64,000 nt of DNA, taken from assembly GCA_030562195.1 (NCBI GenBank), contig CM060201.1, positions 20,162,454 to 20,226,453 of the forward strand. The letters run 5' to 3'. Origin of the DNA: Nipponacmea schrenckii. Taxonomy: Eukaryota > Mollusca > Gastropoda > Lottiidae. This document shows positions 35,901 through 50,900 of the stretch, in pieces. Every line of letters begins with the position of its first letter. The first letter of the stretch is position 1. The notes beneath the pieces are model-generated. The model worked only from the letters and a program-made list of their open reading frames with translations, ran no database searches and had not been told where the DNA came from. The translations under genes were made by a program, and so were the position numbers.

Positions 35901-38900
35901 AGTAGAGCCATCAGATAAATCACTATCACTGCCTTCATCTGAATTACCTCCCTTCTATTAATAAAGATAAACACAATAGTTAGTCAAGAAAATAATGATT
36001 ATATTTGAGAAATATTCTAGGACCATTTAAATTTATTTTTTTCAAATTTATATTAAAAGATACACACTTGTTACAAGGTATATATTAATTCCTGTAGAAC
36101 ATGTCCACATATAAATGGTGTCCCTTTCTTCCTTAGAACTTAATTAAAATTTACCTAGTTTTTGAGATTCTTGACTATCCCCTATCTTTGTCTTTTTTTG
36201 AATATTCCTATAAAGCACTTTAGGTTTCAATATTAGGTGTTATAAGAGAGACTCTCCTATAGAAGCACTGGCCTAGGTTACAAGTATTAGGTGTTATAAG
36301 AGATGCTCTCCTATAGAAGCACTGGCCTAGGTCACAAGAAGAGACTACGGAAGCACATTGTGTGATACCAGAACATTGGCTATTGTAGTCAAGGTATAAG
36401 ATGTAGCCTAGTTTGACATTGATATTAAGATGACAATATAAAAGTTACTTTGAAAGATATTTAACGAGAGAAAAGTGAAATGTGTGTTCACTGTGTGTGA
36501 TATCAACATGTATATATATGTATATTTATATCAGAAATTTCCATAACAGGGGAAAGAATTATTTCTGAGGAAGGTATTTAACTGACATTACAACAACAGG
36601 ACAATAGTATACATAAATATATATTTATAGCTCTATAATTACCTCCTGTCTAGGTGTAGAGGGTTTACTACTTCCATCCTCACTATCAGAGAAAAAACTA
36701 TCTTCAGAATACTGAAATAAAAGCAGATAATTTAAGATAAGTATTTCCCTACCCATGGCACTTTGCAACTCACAATTAAACACTTAAAAGGGGGACAACT
36801 ATCTTCCGAATACTGAAACAAATAATAGATAGGTTGCATATCTCTACCCATGGCACTAGTTAACTCAATAATAGTGAGAGACGGGACAAAAGAAGGCCAG
36901 TCAGCCTGTTAACTAGAAAGGTAAATATTAATCCAAGGAGACCGTTATGAATTAATCAACCTACCTGATCTTCATCTGAATCGTTTTTCTCTGAATTTTG
37001 AGATCTGTCTCCATCATCAGAATCCTGTCGACCGAAGATAGTCAGAAATAAAATCTGTTTCCAAACATACAATAAGTACCACCATGAAGGTTTATTATAA
37101 CCCAGGGCAATATGAATATTGAATATTTTCACATGTATTTATATGAGATAGTGTTATAATATCTACAATATTACCATGAAAGTTTTTAATATTGCCATGG
37201 AAATTATATTATTAAATTTTTGTCCAATAGTAGAAAGCCGAACGTCAGCCCATCTGGGCACGTATTGTTAAAGATGGCGCTATATAAATATCTCTATAAT
37301 AATCATAATGTCAATCAAACATAATAATATATTAATAGAATATCAGATAAAATATATCCCTTTAAAAGTATGGTAACCAAGTAGAACAATGTTTGGTCTT
37401 ATTTAGACTAAAAGATTCATTATTTTACTGAGAAATGTAGAGACAGACTTACAGAATGTTTCCTTGGTGTAGAATTCTTACTGTTTGTGTCTGATCTTGG
37501 ACTATTCTGAAACAAATTTAAATACTAGTTTAATTTAAATAAATCACTGATAATCAAAATTTTTATTACAAAAATATGAACCACCTGAATCTAAAGTGGA
37601 CTGTCCATTTTCATATTAAAACACTAATTTATTCAACTGACCTTTAACTTTTCCTCTCTCCTTGTTGATTGTTCATATTTATCATCATCAGTTAGTTGCC
37701 GTGGTGATGACCTATCACTAAGGTCATCTATTATATCACTTCTACCAACTTTTGGAAATGCAGATGTCTGGAACGTTTCCTCTTTCTTTCTGTCATTATG
37801 TCTGGATGATTTTTCTTTACGATCTTTTTTAACTGGAGTTGATTCTCTACTTCTGCTTCGAGAGGAAGACTCACGTCTGCTTTTACTATAAGAGTTATCC
37901 TCCCTTGATCTCCTTGGTGATGACCTTTCTGAATTATCACTATCTCTATGCCTTGATTTTTTGGAATGTTTTTTACGTGAGCTGTTGCTATGAGAAGTAG
38001 ACTGTTGATAAGAGTTGTCTTCTGTCTCACTTCGTGGTGAATGATGTTTACGTTCCCGTGGTGATGTATCTGATTGTTTCTGTTTTTTCGAAGATTTTTT
38101 TCGTTGTGACGAAGATCTGTCATCTTCAGACTAAAAAAAATATTTGAATTTTAAATTAAGCCATACCAAGAAAAGCCTTTTTCATTTCTTTCTGATTTTA
38201 CCCTGGTCTTAGGACCCACTGACCTGCATGACCCCCTGACCTGACTCATTGACTTTCTGACCCACCATCCTGTAACTGACTGAAAGTGCTATATGAAACC
38301 CTTCTCCATTTCAACCTTTGCGTTCTCCAAACCGCTGCACCCAGAAGCTTAAAAGCTAAATACTAATTATAATCCTACCTCATGTTGTGCTGGCAGATGA
38401 ATCTTGCCCTTTGACCCTTGTTCTATTAATAGACTGACCACAGGTTCGTGACCCTGTTGGAGAGCCACAGCCAATGGTGTGAAACCATTCTGAAATAGAA
38501 AAAGTAGAAATTGGATTTTCTTACTCTACTTTCAATTGTGGACAATTCTTAATGGATTTGAAGGTTCTTATTACAGGTGAGCTGTAAACACTATTACTGA
38601 TTAGCTTAGTTAATTGGTCCAACGAATGGTGAACTTGTTCTTTTAAAGGCAATGGAAGAAGAAATACCATCACTGTTCAATCAATTAAATAGAGTTATGT
38701 ACCTTGGTTGGTATATGTTGATTAGCACCATGATTAAGTAAATACCGAACTATTTCCTCGTGACCTTCTTGAGACGCCATATACAGGGGAGTGAATCCTT
38801 CCTAAATATAATATAACATTTTTACAAACATCGAAACACAAACTGCATTTTAGTGTAAAATGGAGAACAGAGGACATTGTTCAGTCATGTAGTTTGAGGG

Positions 38901-41900
38901 TATGGCGATAGTTTGGGTGAAGGGGGAGGGGTATAATAAGAGGAAGGTGTGTTCTTGACTTCTTATATATATTTGAAACTCAGTTATAGATATAAACTAC
39001 ATAAATATCATTAGCCATGTGAACTCCCTGAAGAAGATACAAAGTTGAAGAAGATACAAAGTTGAAAAATCTACACACAAAAATAAACAGGGATGCCAAA
39101 TACAACAAAACAAGCTATTTGGACTCTAAATCATGTTGATGAAGCAGATCACAGTGTGGCAGGAGTTCCAAAAGGTTGAAAACAAACCTGAGATTGAGTG
39201 TTGACTTTAGCGAAATTACCAATCAGTAATTTAACAACATCTAGATGACCTTCTAGGCTAGCCATACTTAAAGCTGTATTCCCTTTCTGAAAATATATCA
39301 AATATTAAATATTCTCCAATCATTCATCACATTTGAAGAGTTATAGTTGAATGTCTTTACAAAATATTTATTTGACTAGTTTCATCTCTCAAACTTTCTG
39401 TATCAAAACACATTCTTTCAAACTTTCTGTATCAAAACACATTCTTTCAAACTTTCTGTATCAAAACACATTCTTTCAAACTTTCTGTATCAAAACACAT
39501 TCTTTCAAACTTTCTGTATCAAAACACATTCTCTCAAACTTTCTGTATCAAAACACATTCTTTCAAACTTTCTGTATCAAAACACATTCTTTCAAACTTT
39601 CTGTATCAAAACACATTCTTTCAAACTTTCTGTATCAAAACACATTCTTTCAAACTTTCTGTATCAAAACACATTCTTTCAAACTTTCTGTATCAAAACA
39701 CATTCTTTCAAACTTTCTGTATCAAAACACATTCTTTCAAACTTTCTGTATCAAAACACATTCTTTCAAACTTTCTGTATCAAAACACATTCTTTCAAAC
39801 TTTCTGTATCAAAACACATTCTTTCAAACTTTCTGTATCAAAACACATTCTTTCAAACTTTCTGTATCAAAACACATTCTTTCAAACTTTCTGTACCAAA
39901 ACACATTCTTTCAAACTTTCTGTATCAAAACACATTCTTTCAAACTTTCTGTATCAAAACACATTCTTTCAAACTTTCTGTATCAAAACACATTCTTTCC
40001 AACTTTCTGTATCAAAACACATTCTTTCCAACTTTCTGTATCAAAACACATTCTTTCAAACTTTCTGTATCAAAACACATTCTTTCAAACTTTCTGTATC
40101 AAAACACATTCTTTCAAACTTTCTGTATCAAAACACATTCTTTCAAACTTTCTGTATCAAAACACATTCTTTCAAACTTTCTGTATCAAAACACATTCTT
40201 TCAAACTTTCTGTATCAAAACACATTCTTTCAAACTTTCTGTATCAAAACACATTCTTTCAAACTTTCTGTATCAAAACACATTCTTTCAAACTTTCTGT
40301 ATCAAAACACATTCTTTCAAACTTTCTGTATCAAAACACATTCTTTCAAACTTTCTGTATCAAAACACATTCTTTCAAACTTTCTGTATCAAAACACATT
40401 CTTTCAAACTTTCTGTATCAAAACACATTCTTTCAAACTTTCTGTATCAAAACACATTCTTTCAAACTTTCTGTATCAAAACACATTTTAAACTTTGAAA
40501 AATTTATAGAAGGATGCAAGAAAATGTGACTATAAGTTACTGAAGTGTTTCTGAAGAAAACATTTAGTTGAAATGTTAGACGACAGGACAATAGTATATG
40601 AATTTAAATATCTATATTTTCTACAATTCAACTAAAAACAGGAAACATATTGTCCTGACTCCATCAATATTTACCTTAGTAACGGCATGAATATTAGCCC
40701 CTCTCTCTAATAATGTTTCCACAATGTTTACATTCCCAGCCTTACTGGCAACATGTAGGGGAGTTAAACCATTCTATAATAAAGATGGCATTGTAGATTA
40801 TATTCTAGCCTTCAGGTAGCAGCCTTAAAACTTAACTTATAAATAAGCAATACAGTGAGTTTAGAGTAGAGCAATCAAACTGTTTCATTTTAAGTTATAA
40901 GTTGATTGACAGCTAATGAAAGTTAAAAGATTCATCATTAATTATTAACATGCTGAAAACTTTATTAATAAACATAATACAGACAATAGCCTAATCTATA
41001 ACATGCACTGGGCCTTGATTTACTGTCCAATATGGTGTATTGAGGGTGAAGGCCATTATGAATTTCTTTGTTTATCTAATTCTGTAGTTAGAGTAAACAG
41101 AGGGTCTAATATATAAAATCTGAATATAAAATATTACTAGATATTCACCTTATTACACGCGTTAACATCTTCTAGTTTATTGATATATTTAATAACATCT
41201 TTGATATTCCCAGTCTCTGCTGCTTGAAGTAGTTGTATAATATCTTCATTCTAAATTTATACAAGTAATTCAAATCTATATTCAGTTAAAATGGAGTTTT
41301 ACTTCCTACTTTATTGGCACCTAATAGGTTAATCAAGACAGACAGCACCATGCAGTGTGTAATGAGGGAAATTTTGCCAGGACAACAGTTTTAGTCTCCT
41401 ATTTTTGCAATTTCCAACTGTCGAGGGATCATTAACGTACACAGCCTGTAGCACACAGTCCTTGGTTTATTTTCCCATCCGAACGACTAGACCTTTTCTG
41501 TTTTGATGGAAACAGGCTAAAAAATCCTAAAATATTGCCTTTGTCTGGATTCTTGAACCTTGAAGTAAATAGAAAATAAAGAAACTATTTTTTTTACTCA
41601 CTTCTTCATTGTCTTTATCATACTCCGTCTGAAAATTATCATCAATAAATATTTAATTATTGATTATCGATTTTCAAAAAATCATAACATTGATAATCCT
41701 TTCTAAAAACATTGATCAAAAATGTTGGACTGATAAAAAGAATGCAGGTGTCGACCAGGCCATGTGCCAAATACGTTCTGAGGACTATTCTGAAAGCAGG
41801 AGTCTGTTTCACGAAAACTTAACTTAGGATTATTTGGTGTTCGAATAGTCAGATTGGTCAATCACTAAAACTGAGTTTTTATTAACCAATCTGTCCAATC

Positions 41901-44900
41901 AGGTCACTGAATTTCTGAGAAATATCTTTGTTAAAATTTTGTGAAACAGGGCCCATATATTTTTGTAATATAAAAGTGATTAAAGATTAAATAACTTACG
42001 GTATATAATGGAGGTGTTTGTCTATATCGTGTTGGACTCGACTGAGATTCTGGGGTGTCTTTTACTTCTCTGAATGGTTCCTGAAATTTACATTGAATCT
42101 TTGAATCTTAGTTACATAATATAATAATGATTTCTCGGACATAAACATGATAGAACTTCAATCTGCATCATTAATGAGTAAATTGGGTTGAAAAATCCAT
42201 CTCGACTTTTGCCAGGAATAAACATTGGACTCTCAGGTTAGCAGGCAAGCATCTAACTCTCTGAGCCACTGGTCTTCTTGTGCTGTCCTTTTTTATCCAA
42301 ACTCAGTAGAGATAAGAGGATCGAATATAACAAACCTGATAAAACGTCAAAGCTTCGCCCTCTGGTGGTTGTATACCAGCATCAAGGGGAGGGAACTGTG
42401 GTTGTATAAGATAATTAGGTTCAGGTACGTGTTGATATCGTACAGCAGGGGGTTCTGGGGGTAATTCTTCATACGGATTAAACCTGGCCATACGACTATG
42501 GACAACAGGCGGCTGAAATAAAAAAATAAATTCTTCTTAACCATTCTGTACCATTCTTAAATGACATTTAGAAGTAGATAAAACTCCTTCCTTTAATTAT
42601 TATAGTGTTGTCCTATTTTCATGTTAAGTTAGCATGTATTAATTTTGCCTTTATTACGAGCCCCTATCCTGCCTACCACATTCTAATATATATTCATATT
42701 TAGACTACTCACAGCATATACATTGGTATTCATTCTGTCAGACTGGTTGTGATTATTCAAATTAACTGGTAAACAAGGACTCATAAAGTCACCTGTGTAT
42801 CTGGAAAACGAAAAAAACAAAGGATCGTGAATTAGGCATGGGCTCATAAGAAATATTACGGCAAAACTTGGCTTTTTGTTAGTAATAGTAGGGTAAATTG
42901 GCAATCAAACAGGGGCAACGGTTTAAAACCTTACAGGTAACCTACTTTGCATTCTTTTTAGTCACATACAAAAATCGTATCTTGATAAAAATTCTATATA
43001 TGTTGAACAAACAAAATATTTCAATGTTTACATGTTGTTAGGTCGCCATCTTATATCATTGTCGTTATTTAATTTTACGACAATCATAAACCATTCTGTC
43101 AATTAGTCTCGATCATTCGGACGTTAGTACAAAATAAAGGCGGGAAATATTTTACTAAACGCCTGTTCACAAAAAACACTTCTAGTAAATATTGCTATGA
43201 ATATTTTTTTCAGGTTGAGGTCCCCATAAGCCGAGACATTTAAACAATAATTAATTTCACAGGCCCGAAGGCTGAGCCGAGACCAAAAACATTGGCGTGG
43301 TAAATATCTCTTGTCCTGTTTATTAACCTTATAATAGCTACACAACAAGGCTATTAATAATCGTAATCATTTCAATTCTTCCTACCTTGGATTATGGCTA
43401 TCAGGAACCCCATTTGGATGGCGAGGGAGATTCGGGTTCGGATTTAGACCAGTCAGCCTTGTTTGTTGCATCTCCATAGGATTCGGATAAAATGATGGTA
43501 GTTGATGATGACGTGCTGGATACGGATATGGCCCGAACTGAGAATCGTTCTGGTATTGCCCAGGAATGGATGGTGGTTCGGTATAGTTCAGAAGATCTTG
43601 AGCATTTGGTACATGGTTCATCGGACTCGGAGATCTACGCCGTCGTGGGGTAGGGACCGGATGATTACTGGTCATCCTTGGAACTGGTACTTCACCCGGT
43701 AAGTGGTGCGGATGAGATGTTTGTACTACCGGTTCTGCCTCTACAGTTATCGACGGAACAGACATGGTCGTAGTGTTCGGTAAGATAGAGATCTCTTCCA
43801 CTTTGTCCATTTGTGCTCCGACATCACGACTCGTCTGCGTCTTCATGTCTTTCATTTCCGGATCGGAGTAAGGCACAGGTCCTGCTGGATTCTTTTCCTC
43901 TTTGGTGGCTACTATCGTTTCATGATCCGACGTTTGCGTGTCGGTCGTAACTGTCGATACGTCGGGACCAACTGCGATGGAAGTAGTCGGAATGCTTTCG
44001 CCCATAAAAAATTGGTTTGAATATCCTATTGGAGCCGTGTTTGATGGAATGATATGCGCGGCCTGCAGAGGTTGTTGAGCTACAGGATGTATTGCCTGGT
44101 TTGGACCAGTTCGTAATGAGTCACCATAGTAATATGGATTGGCATCGGATTCTGGAATCTGGTCGGAAGGTTCTACATTTGTTCCCGAATCAAACCGAAT
44201 CGAGGTCATGGCATGACTGGAAGGGACGCCTCCTGGGTGGTAGTAGGACGCAGGGTCGCTATATTCACGCCCGAATTCATTGGTAGGATAGGTACTTCCG
44301 GGTGTGTCTACCTCCAATTCTTCCACTATAGAACATTGTGGGGAATAGCAAGGGTCGAACTCGACTCCGCTAGAGAACCGGCTCCTTGGTGTCTTCTTGG
44401 TCCTAGGAGATTCCGAGACTTTATGCTGCTTTTCAAGTCTGTTACCTTTTGGGTGTCTGGTTGTCGGAGACAAATCCGTGGTAGGTACGACAGGATCAAA
44501 GAATATCTGATTCGTATATCCTTCCATATGACGTTTTTCTTGCGATTTCGGAACCAGGATTGTAAACTCCTCCGAAGCGTCCGTATGTTCACTGCCGTCA
44601 AAGGATGGGTCATTACGTTTCATAGTGTGGTAATAATAATCCTTTGGATTTGAACGGGTCGATTTTCTGGATTTCGATTCCTTTCGTTTACGCGGCGATT
44701 CGTCCCGACCCTCGGACGACCTACTAGTACGGTCTTTCTTTCTCGAGTCTCGACTGGATGTCCGTGGTTTAGATCTAGGTGCACGTTCATGTGTCTGTAC
44801 TTCTGCAGAATGGAACACTTCATCGTGCAAGCTTATCTCGTCAGTCGATTGTCTTTTTGGGCTAGGCATCTCCGACATCGGTATGTCCGGTTGATCAATA

Positions 44901-47900
44901 GGGGAAACCGGGGCATTCTGTTTACTAGGTACACTATTCTGACGTTCGGCATGTTGTTGAGGAACCGTTTTCCTGTGAGTGCTTTCTCGCACTGATTGTC
45001 TTTTGGACGTTGAGTTGTCGTTACCCATGGAAGTTCCTGGAGATTCTCGATTTCGAATTGGAACTTTCCTGTCAGTTCTTGGGGAGTACTCTTCTGGAAG
45101 AATTTGACTGTTTTTCGACGATCGTCCAGAAATTATGTCACCTTTTTCCATGTCCACTGCTAAATTGTGATCTTCGAGGGACTCCCCTCTCTGAAACAAA
45201 ATAAATGAAAGTAAGAATTAACACTACTCTAATGGCCCAGTTCGGGCTTTTAAGACAACACATTGGTATTCAACGTGCAGTGCTAGGAACAAACAACAGT
45301 TAGCACCTGAATATATTGGCTCTGATGGGCCTGATGAAGTATTTAACGTGCAGTGCTAAGGACAAACAATATTAAGCACCTGAATATATTGGCTCTGATG
45401 GGCCTGATGAAGTATTTAACGTGCAGTGCTAAGGACAAACAATATTAAGCACCTGAATTTATTGGCTCTGATGGGCCTGATGAAGTATTTAACGTGCAGT
45501 GCTAAGGACAAACAATATTAAGCACCTGAATATATTGGCTCTGATGGGCCTGATGCAGTATTTTCTGTCTTAAAAACCCCGAATTTTTACCTTAAATTTT
45601 TCCAAGTTATTCAATCAATTATCAAGTTTCTTCTCTAAACTTTACTGATTTTGATAATATAGCCCAAAAAGATATACATGTATTGTAAATTCAACCTATA
45701 TCCTTAAGTTTAAAGATGGATAAGAAATCGGACTCAAACTGTAAGGAAAACAATCTCATTATTCGTATATTAAGTTAAACAAATAATGAAACAAATCCGT
45801 TTAAGATTTGAAGCATATCCATGGCCAAAAATTGTAGCAATTCCATGACAGAAAATTTGTCCTAATCGATACATATATCTTGCCATTTTGAAATTGATTA
45901 ATTTACCTGTGTAATATACTATATTATAATTCTCCATAATGCCCATTGAGAGAGTCGATATACGACTAAGCGTACAGGTGTTATGGCAAGATATATGTAG
46001 AGTATATTGGACAAAACATATTGATTAAAATTGTTTTTAACTAGAAACTGGAAGTGTTGTATTGAGAGAAACGAAAAGGTAGCTAGTGTACAGAAATGAA
46101 ATGTATGGAGTTTTACATCCTACTCTTATGCACCTTATAGGCTAATGAAGACAGGGAGAAAATATAGGAATGAAATGAATGTAGTTCTACGTCCTACTCT
46201 TCTGCAACTAATGGGCTAATAAAGACGTAAACCACAAAAACAGAAGCAGGAGTATAACCAAAATCTCGAAAAAGACACCTTTAACAAGACAAAAGATTTT
46301 TTGGATTATTTAAAGTGATAGTGCCTTCTTAAAACATGCTTTACAAAATTAACAAGAGATACTTAAAGTACTTTCCAGAATTAAAACCCGACGCAAGGTT
46401 CGACTGTAAACCAACCATAACTCACTGTTGCCACTTCCGTTTAATTAAACGTTTGACTAACTCTTCACCTTATCAAATTTGCAAGACGACGACGTAACGA
46501 CGTAAAATATAAGGTGTTTTCTAACCTATTTCATTTGAGTATTGTTAATAAATTGACAAGGTAATCCTTGTAAGATATTCAGAAGTATCACTGCACATTC
46601 ATATTCAACAATTATTATTGGATATAGACTTCTATTTAAATAGATAATAATTATTATCTCTTAAACTTGACGAAATGTTTATAATGAATAAAGATCCACC
46701 AGTTAGCCTTACTGTCTATTTACCAACCTTATAGTTCATTATGGATTGACCTTTACAACCATTACTCAGGTAACACTTGATGAGGACGACTATGAGAATC
46801 AGGACCAGACAGCAGGGTAATACTATTGATACTATAAATAGAACTGTGGTCTGGTCTTCCGGTTCGGTAGGTGGAGCTGGATCTCCTGCCGTCAGTGATC
46901 GCACTGGTCCTAGAGCCTAAAATATACATTAACAAAGAAATTAAATTTATAATTAAAACATATTTTAACTAGCCAAGCGATGGAATCTCAAACCATGAAA
47001 TGCATGGCCACACCTTTAAAATGTCTCCTAATTATCACCGTGTCCTGATTCTGGTACCTAGAACAGACGCGTTGTCGTATAATACCCCAATATCCCTAGG
47101 GGAATACAGATAAAGTTACAACAGGACTTACAGGATATCCTAATATAGCACTCTTATCAGCATTGTTAAATCTGTTATAAATAGGAACTGCTGTATCGGC
47201 GGGGACTATTTGTCCATTCTGTACTAGATAGAACTCTGATTTCACTTCCCGTGTTTTTGATGGATCTCTTTCAATCTTCGTCACCTTAAAGGTAAAATAT
47301 AAATCATAGATACGCAGATGGTATAACTACACTACTAAGAGTACACAGGGCTTCACAGACCCCCAACCATCCGCACCCCCATCAAAACAACGTGGTCTAT
47401 TTACACCTACAAACAAGACACAAAATTATTTAATTCTCAAGGACACATAAACTCGAGTAAACGGGCGTATATCTAAACTTATTTCGTGTCCTGATTTCAA
47501 TATATACGATTATCATCAATCTGGAGTATTGGACTCATGGTGAAAAGAACATTCAACTATGTTCTTTGTAAATCGGAAGTACCAATTAATAATCTATTGG
47601 TGAGCATGCAGGATCTGGTCTCATACGGTATTGTTTGACCTTAGTTGGCTTAGTTTTACCTTATTATAATAACACAATATACAATACTTACAGCAACCCC
47701 TTGTGAGTTTTGAACATCTCGTTTGAAGACGAATCTCATATTTCCAGGGGCTCGTTTCTTTCTGTTACCAAGTTTAGAGGCTTCCAGGAATATCCTCATC
47801 AGACCTGTTGGATATCAGAGATTAGACTTTTCCATATATTGGAATAGCATAATTAGCAAGCATATTATCCTGACATATCTACTAATAAGAGATAGGAAAA

Positions 47901-50900
47901 ATGAAACTACGCATGTTACTTAAATAGATACAGCACACACGAAACAGCAAACTAAAAGTCAACTTACCCGTTTCTAATTCTCCCTTAAACGTGTCACCAT
48001 TGACATCTAGCTCCAATTTGACTGAAATTTCTATAACCATTATGTCATCTTCTGATGGGTTGTACACAGGAGGTGTGGTGGTTGTATCCTCGGGACCATT
48101 GGTTGTCACAGTGATAGAGCTACTGGGGACGAAGGTGCTAGTTGGGATGATTGAAGTACTGGACACTGTTGGTTTTGAATTAGATGTGCTTATTGAAGTA
48201 ATTGGTGTGCTGGATAAGTTGAAATCCAGACTTCCTGTGGTAACAGAAACTATGGTAGTCGGATTTAAGGGGCTCGCTGTAAGGATCGGTGAACTCGAAG
48301 CAGTGGATTGGGTTATTTTCGAGGACGTTGAATTTTCCTGTATATCACTCCAAGTCATACTTGAAGCTGACCTGATGGTTAGAGAAGGTGTTGGAGGTAA
48401 TTTGGTAATGTCTTCCAATGAACTGGACGTGGTCTTTATCTCATTGCTCCCATATTGACTAGCATTTATACTAGCTTCTGATTCCGAAGAAGATATGGAT
48501 GTAGTCGCTGAAGAGGCTTCTACTGGAGTTGAACTTTCTGAACTGTCCACTAGACTGGACGTGGTCTTTATATTAGAGTTGTCGACCTGGCTGGAATTCA
48601 TACTAGCTTCCCATACTGATGACGTTATTGAGATGTCTAGATATGAACTTGTGACACCAATCTCGCCTGAGACAGAACTAATACGATATTGGCTGGAATC
48701 CATAGAAACGGTTGGATCCATGATCAGTTCCTCTGATATCATAGTACTAATACCAAATGAAGTAACATTTATAATACCAACTGTCATCAAGGCTGTAGAT
48801 TTATCCATGTTTTCCAATGAGACTAATCCAGTAAAAGTGCTGTCAAAGATGCTTTGATCTTGTAGGGTCGTTGACTCAATGGATCCAATCGAAGAGGAGT
48901 CATTACTAGGAGTGATTGAGCTGTCTTGGATCTCTCCCATAGATAGTGTACTAGACGATAGCATCTTGGTCGGATCAAAAATAGATGTAACCTCTGTGGT
49001 TGTAGTCATGTTCATCCCGTAATCTGTTGATGCTTCAGCAACCGTTGTGGAACTGTTTGAGTCGTTAGTCATGGAAGTAGAATCAAACGCGAATCAGACT
49101 GCTAGACGTAGTTAAGTTGAATGGTAGAGATATACTTTCAGACAGAACATCCAACGTGCTTCCTTCTACCAGTGTTGAGGGAATTAACACGTCACTGTAT
49201 AGGTCCGTAAAGGATGGGTAGATCGTGGAATTCACCATCACTGTCTCTGGTTTGTATGTGGTATTGGTATTGTTGTCCATAAACGAAGAGGTGAAGACTA
49301 TACTCCCCGTTTCCAATGTAGGAGATGGTGTTACAGAACCTATTAGATCCGTTGTAGATGACTCCATTGTGAAATTGACTACTTGTGTTTCAATTGGTTC
49401 TACTTCACTGTTGAGGGGAGTGCTAATTGACAAGCTTTCCGTGCTTTCTGTGCCATTAACAATAAAGTTATCAGAAATATTCGTTGAGCTCTCGATGACA
49501 GGTGAAGAAGTTGTTGAAGCAAGTATTAGATCGGTTGTAAACGACTCCATGGTGAAATTGGTCGTCATAGTTCCAGTAGATTCTCCCTCATTACTGATAG
49601 TATCGTTATTGTAAAAGACCTCCGTACTTTCTATCTCAGTGTGTAGTCGAAGCGGATACGTTGACCAGGTCAGTAAAGGGGTTCTCCATTGTTGAATAAT
49701 CTATCATAGTTTCTGTTTGACCACCTCACTAGTATCCGTAAAGTTTACAATTAAACTAGACGTTGAGCTTACCAATGATGAATTACTTAATATATCTGTA
49801 TTAGGTGACTCAATTGTTGCGTTGACAAGACTGTTTGCATTCCAGTGGTTGTGCTATCTTTTAAGGAGTAATCACTTAATATATCTGTATAAGATGGCTC
49901 AATGGTAGTGTTGATCAATTCCGTTTGCATCACAGTGGTGAAGGACTCGTAGCTGAAAGTCATACTATCTGTCCATTGTGGAGTGGATGAGGTTGAGTTA
50001 TCTATGGCTGTTTGTGTTATATCGATAACTAAGGACTCGTTGCTGGAAAATGTCAAAGTTGAGTCTATCTCTTGTGGAGAAGATGTACTTGAAGCATTGA
50101 ATAAATCTGTTAAAGATTCTGCTTCCAGTGTAGCATTATCAACAGACGAGAGCGAGACATCTATCATATCAGACGTGTTTTCTATCGGAATAGTGGATGA
50201 GCAGCGAACCATTATTTACGTCTGTAAAAGAAGGCTCGATCGAGAAAGACGCAGTTGCTGTTACGTCTTCTGGTGCGTCGCTTTCGATCGTATCGTTAGT
50301 GTCAGCGATATAAATTGTAGACGCAGTGGTTATAGTTATATCCAAAGTGCTACTCAAGAATAACTCGTCACCTGTGTTAGATGTTTCATTTTCGTTTCCA
50401 GAGATAGAGTTCAGGCGTGAATCACTGAAGACTGGATAATCAGATGTTTCAAATGAGATGGTTGACTCGGGAACATTACCAGTTTGATTGAATGTCTGAA
50501 AAACTAAGGACTCCGTCGATTTGTCTTTAACACTAGAAACAGTTCTGGTTACCATAATTGTTTCTTCCAATAAGGAATTCGTTGAATTCACGAACACACT
50601 ACCAATACTGGTCGAAAAGCTAAAGGATGAAGATAAATCCTCAGACATACTGCTGTCTCTTGAAGGTTGAGTACTTCCCGATGCAGTCTCAGATGTAGTT
50701 AGGTTATCCAGTGTCGTTGATACTACATCAATGGGCATCATGGTCACTGAATCCAGAAAACTGCCACTTGGTATAATGACTGAATCTCTGATGGAAATGG
50801 CAAAGCTATCAACAACCGAAGACTCGACTTCAAATGATGTTGAATTAGTTGCTGAAATTTTTGTCAATTCCATCGATGTACTAGATTGACTAATATCTGA

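Larger units (their letters stand above)
33321..38130 (-). other. RS-like and acidic low-complexity tail
   Basis: Nine phase-0 exons: 38130-37642, 37506-37453, 37024-36965, 36711-36643, 35954-35883, 35394-35353, 34968-34843, 34424-34320 and 33434-33321. The first encodes a Ser/Arg/Lys stretch ([18 protein letters not shown]). Later ones encode Ser-Pro, Ser-Asp and Asp/Glu runs ([20 protein letters not shown]). Many short exons divisible by three make alternative splicing easy without frame change. Tails of this type are common on nuclear or splicing proteins and unusual on a membrane protein. Confidence 0.8.

Noticed and set aside
39388..40488. Possible CRISPR array because of regular 29-bp repeats
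   Set aside because: There are no unique spacers; the units are contiguous, and the genome is eukaryotic.
39351..40529. Long open frame of 392 codons over the 29-bp array
   Set aside because: Pure by-product of a stop-free 29-bp unit cycling through three frames; it lies in an intron of the minus-strand gene.
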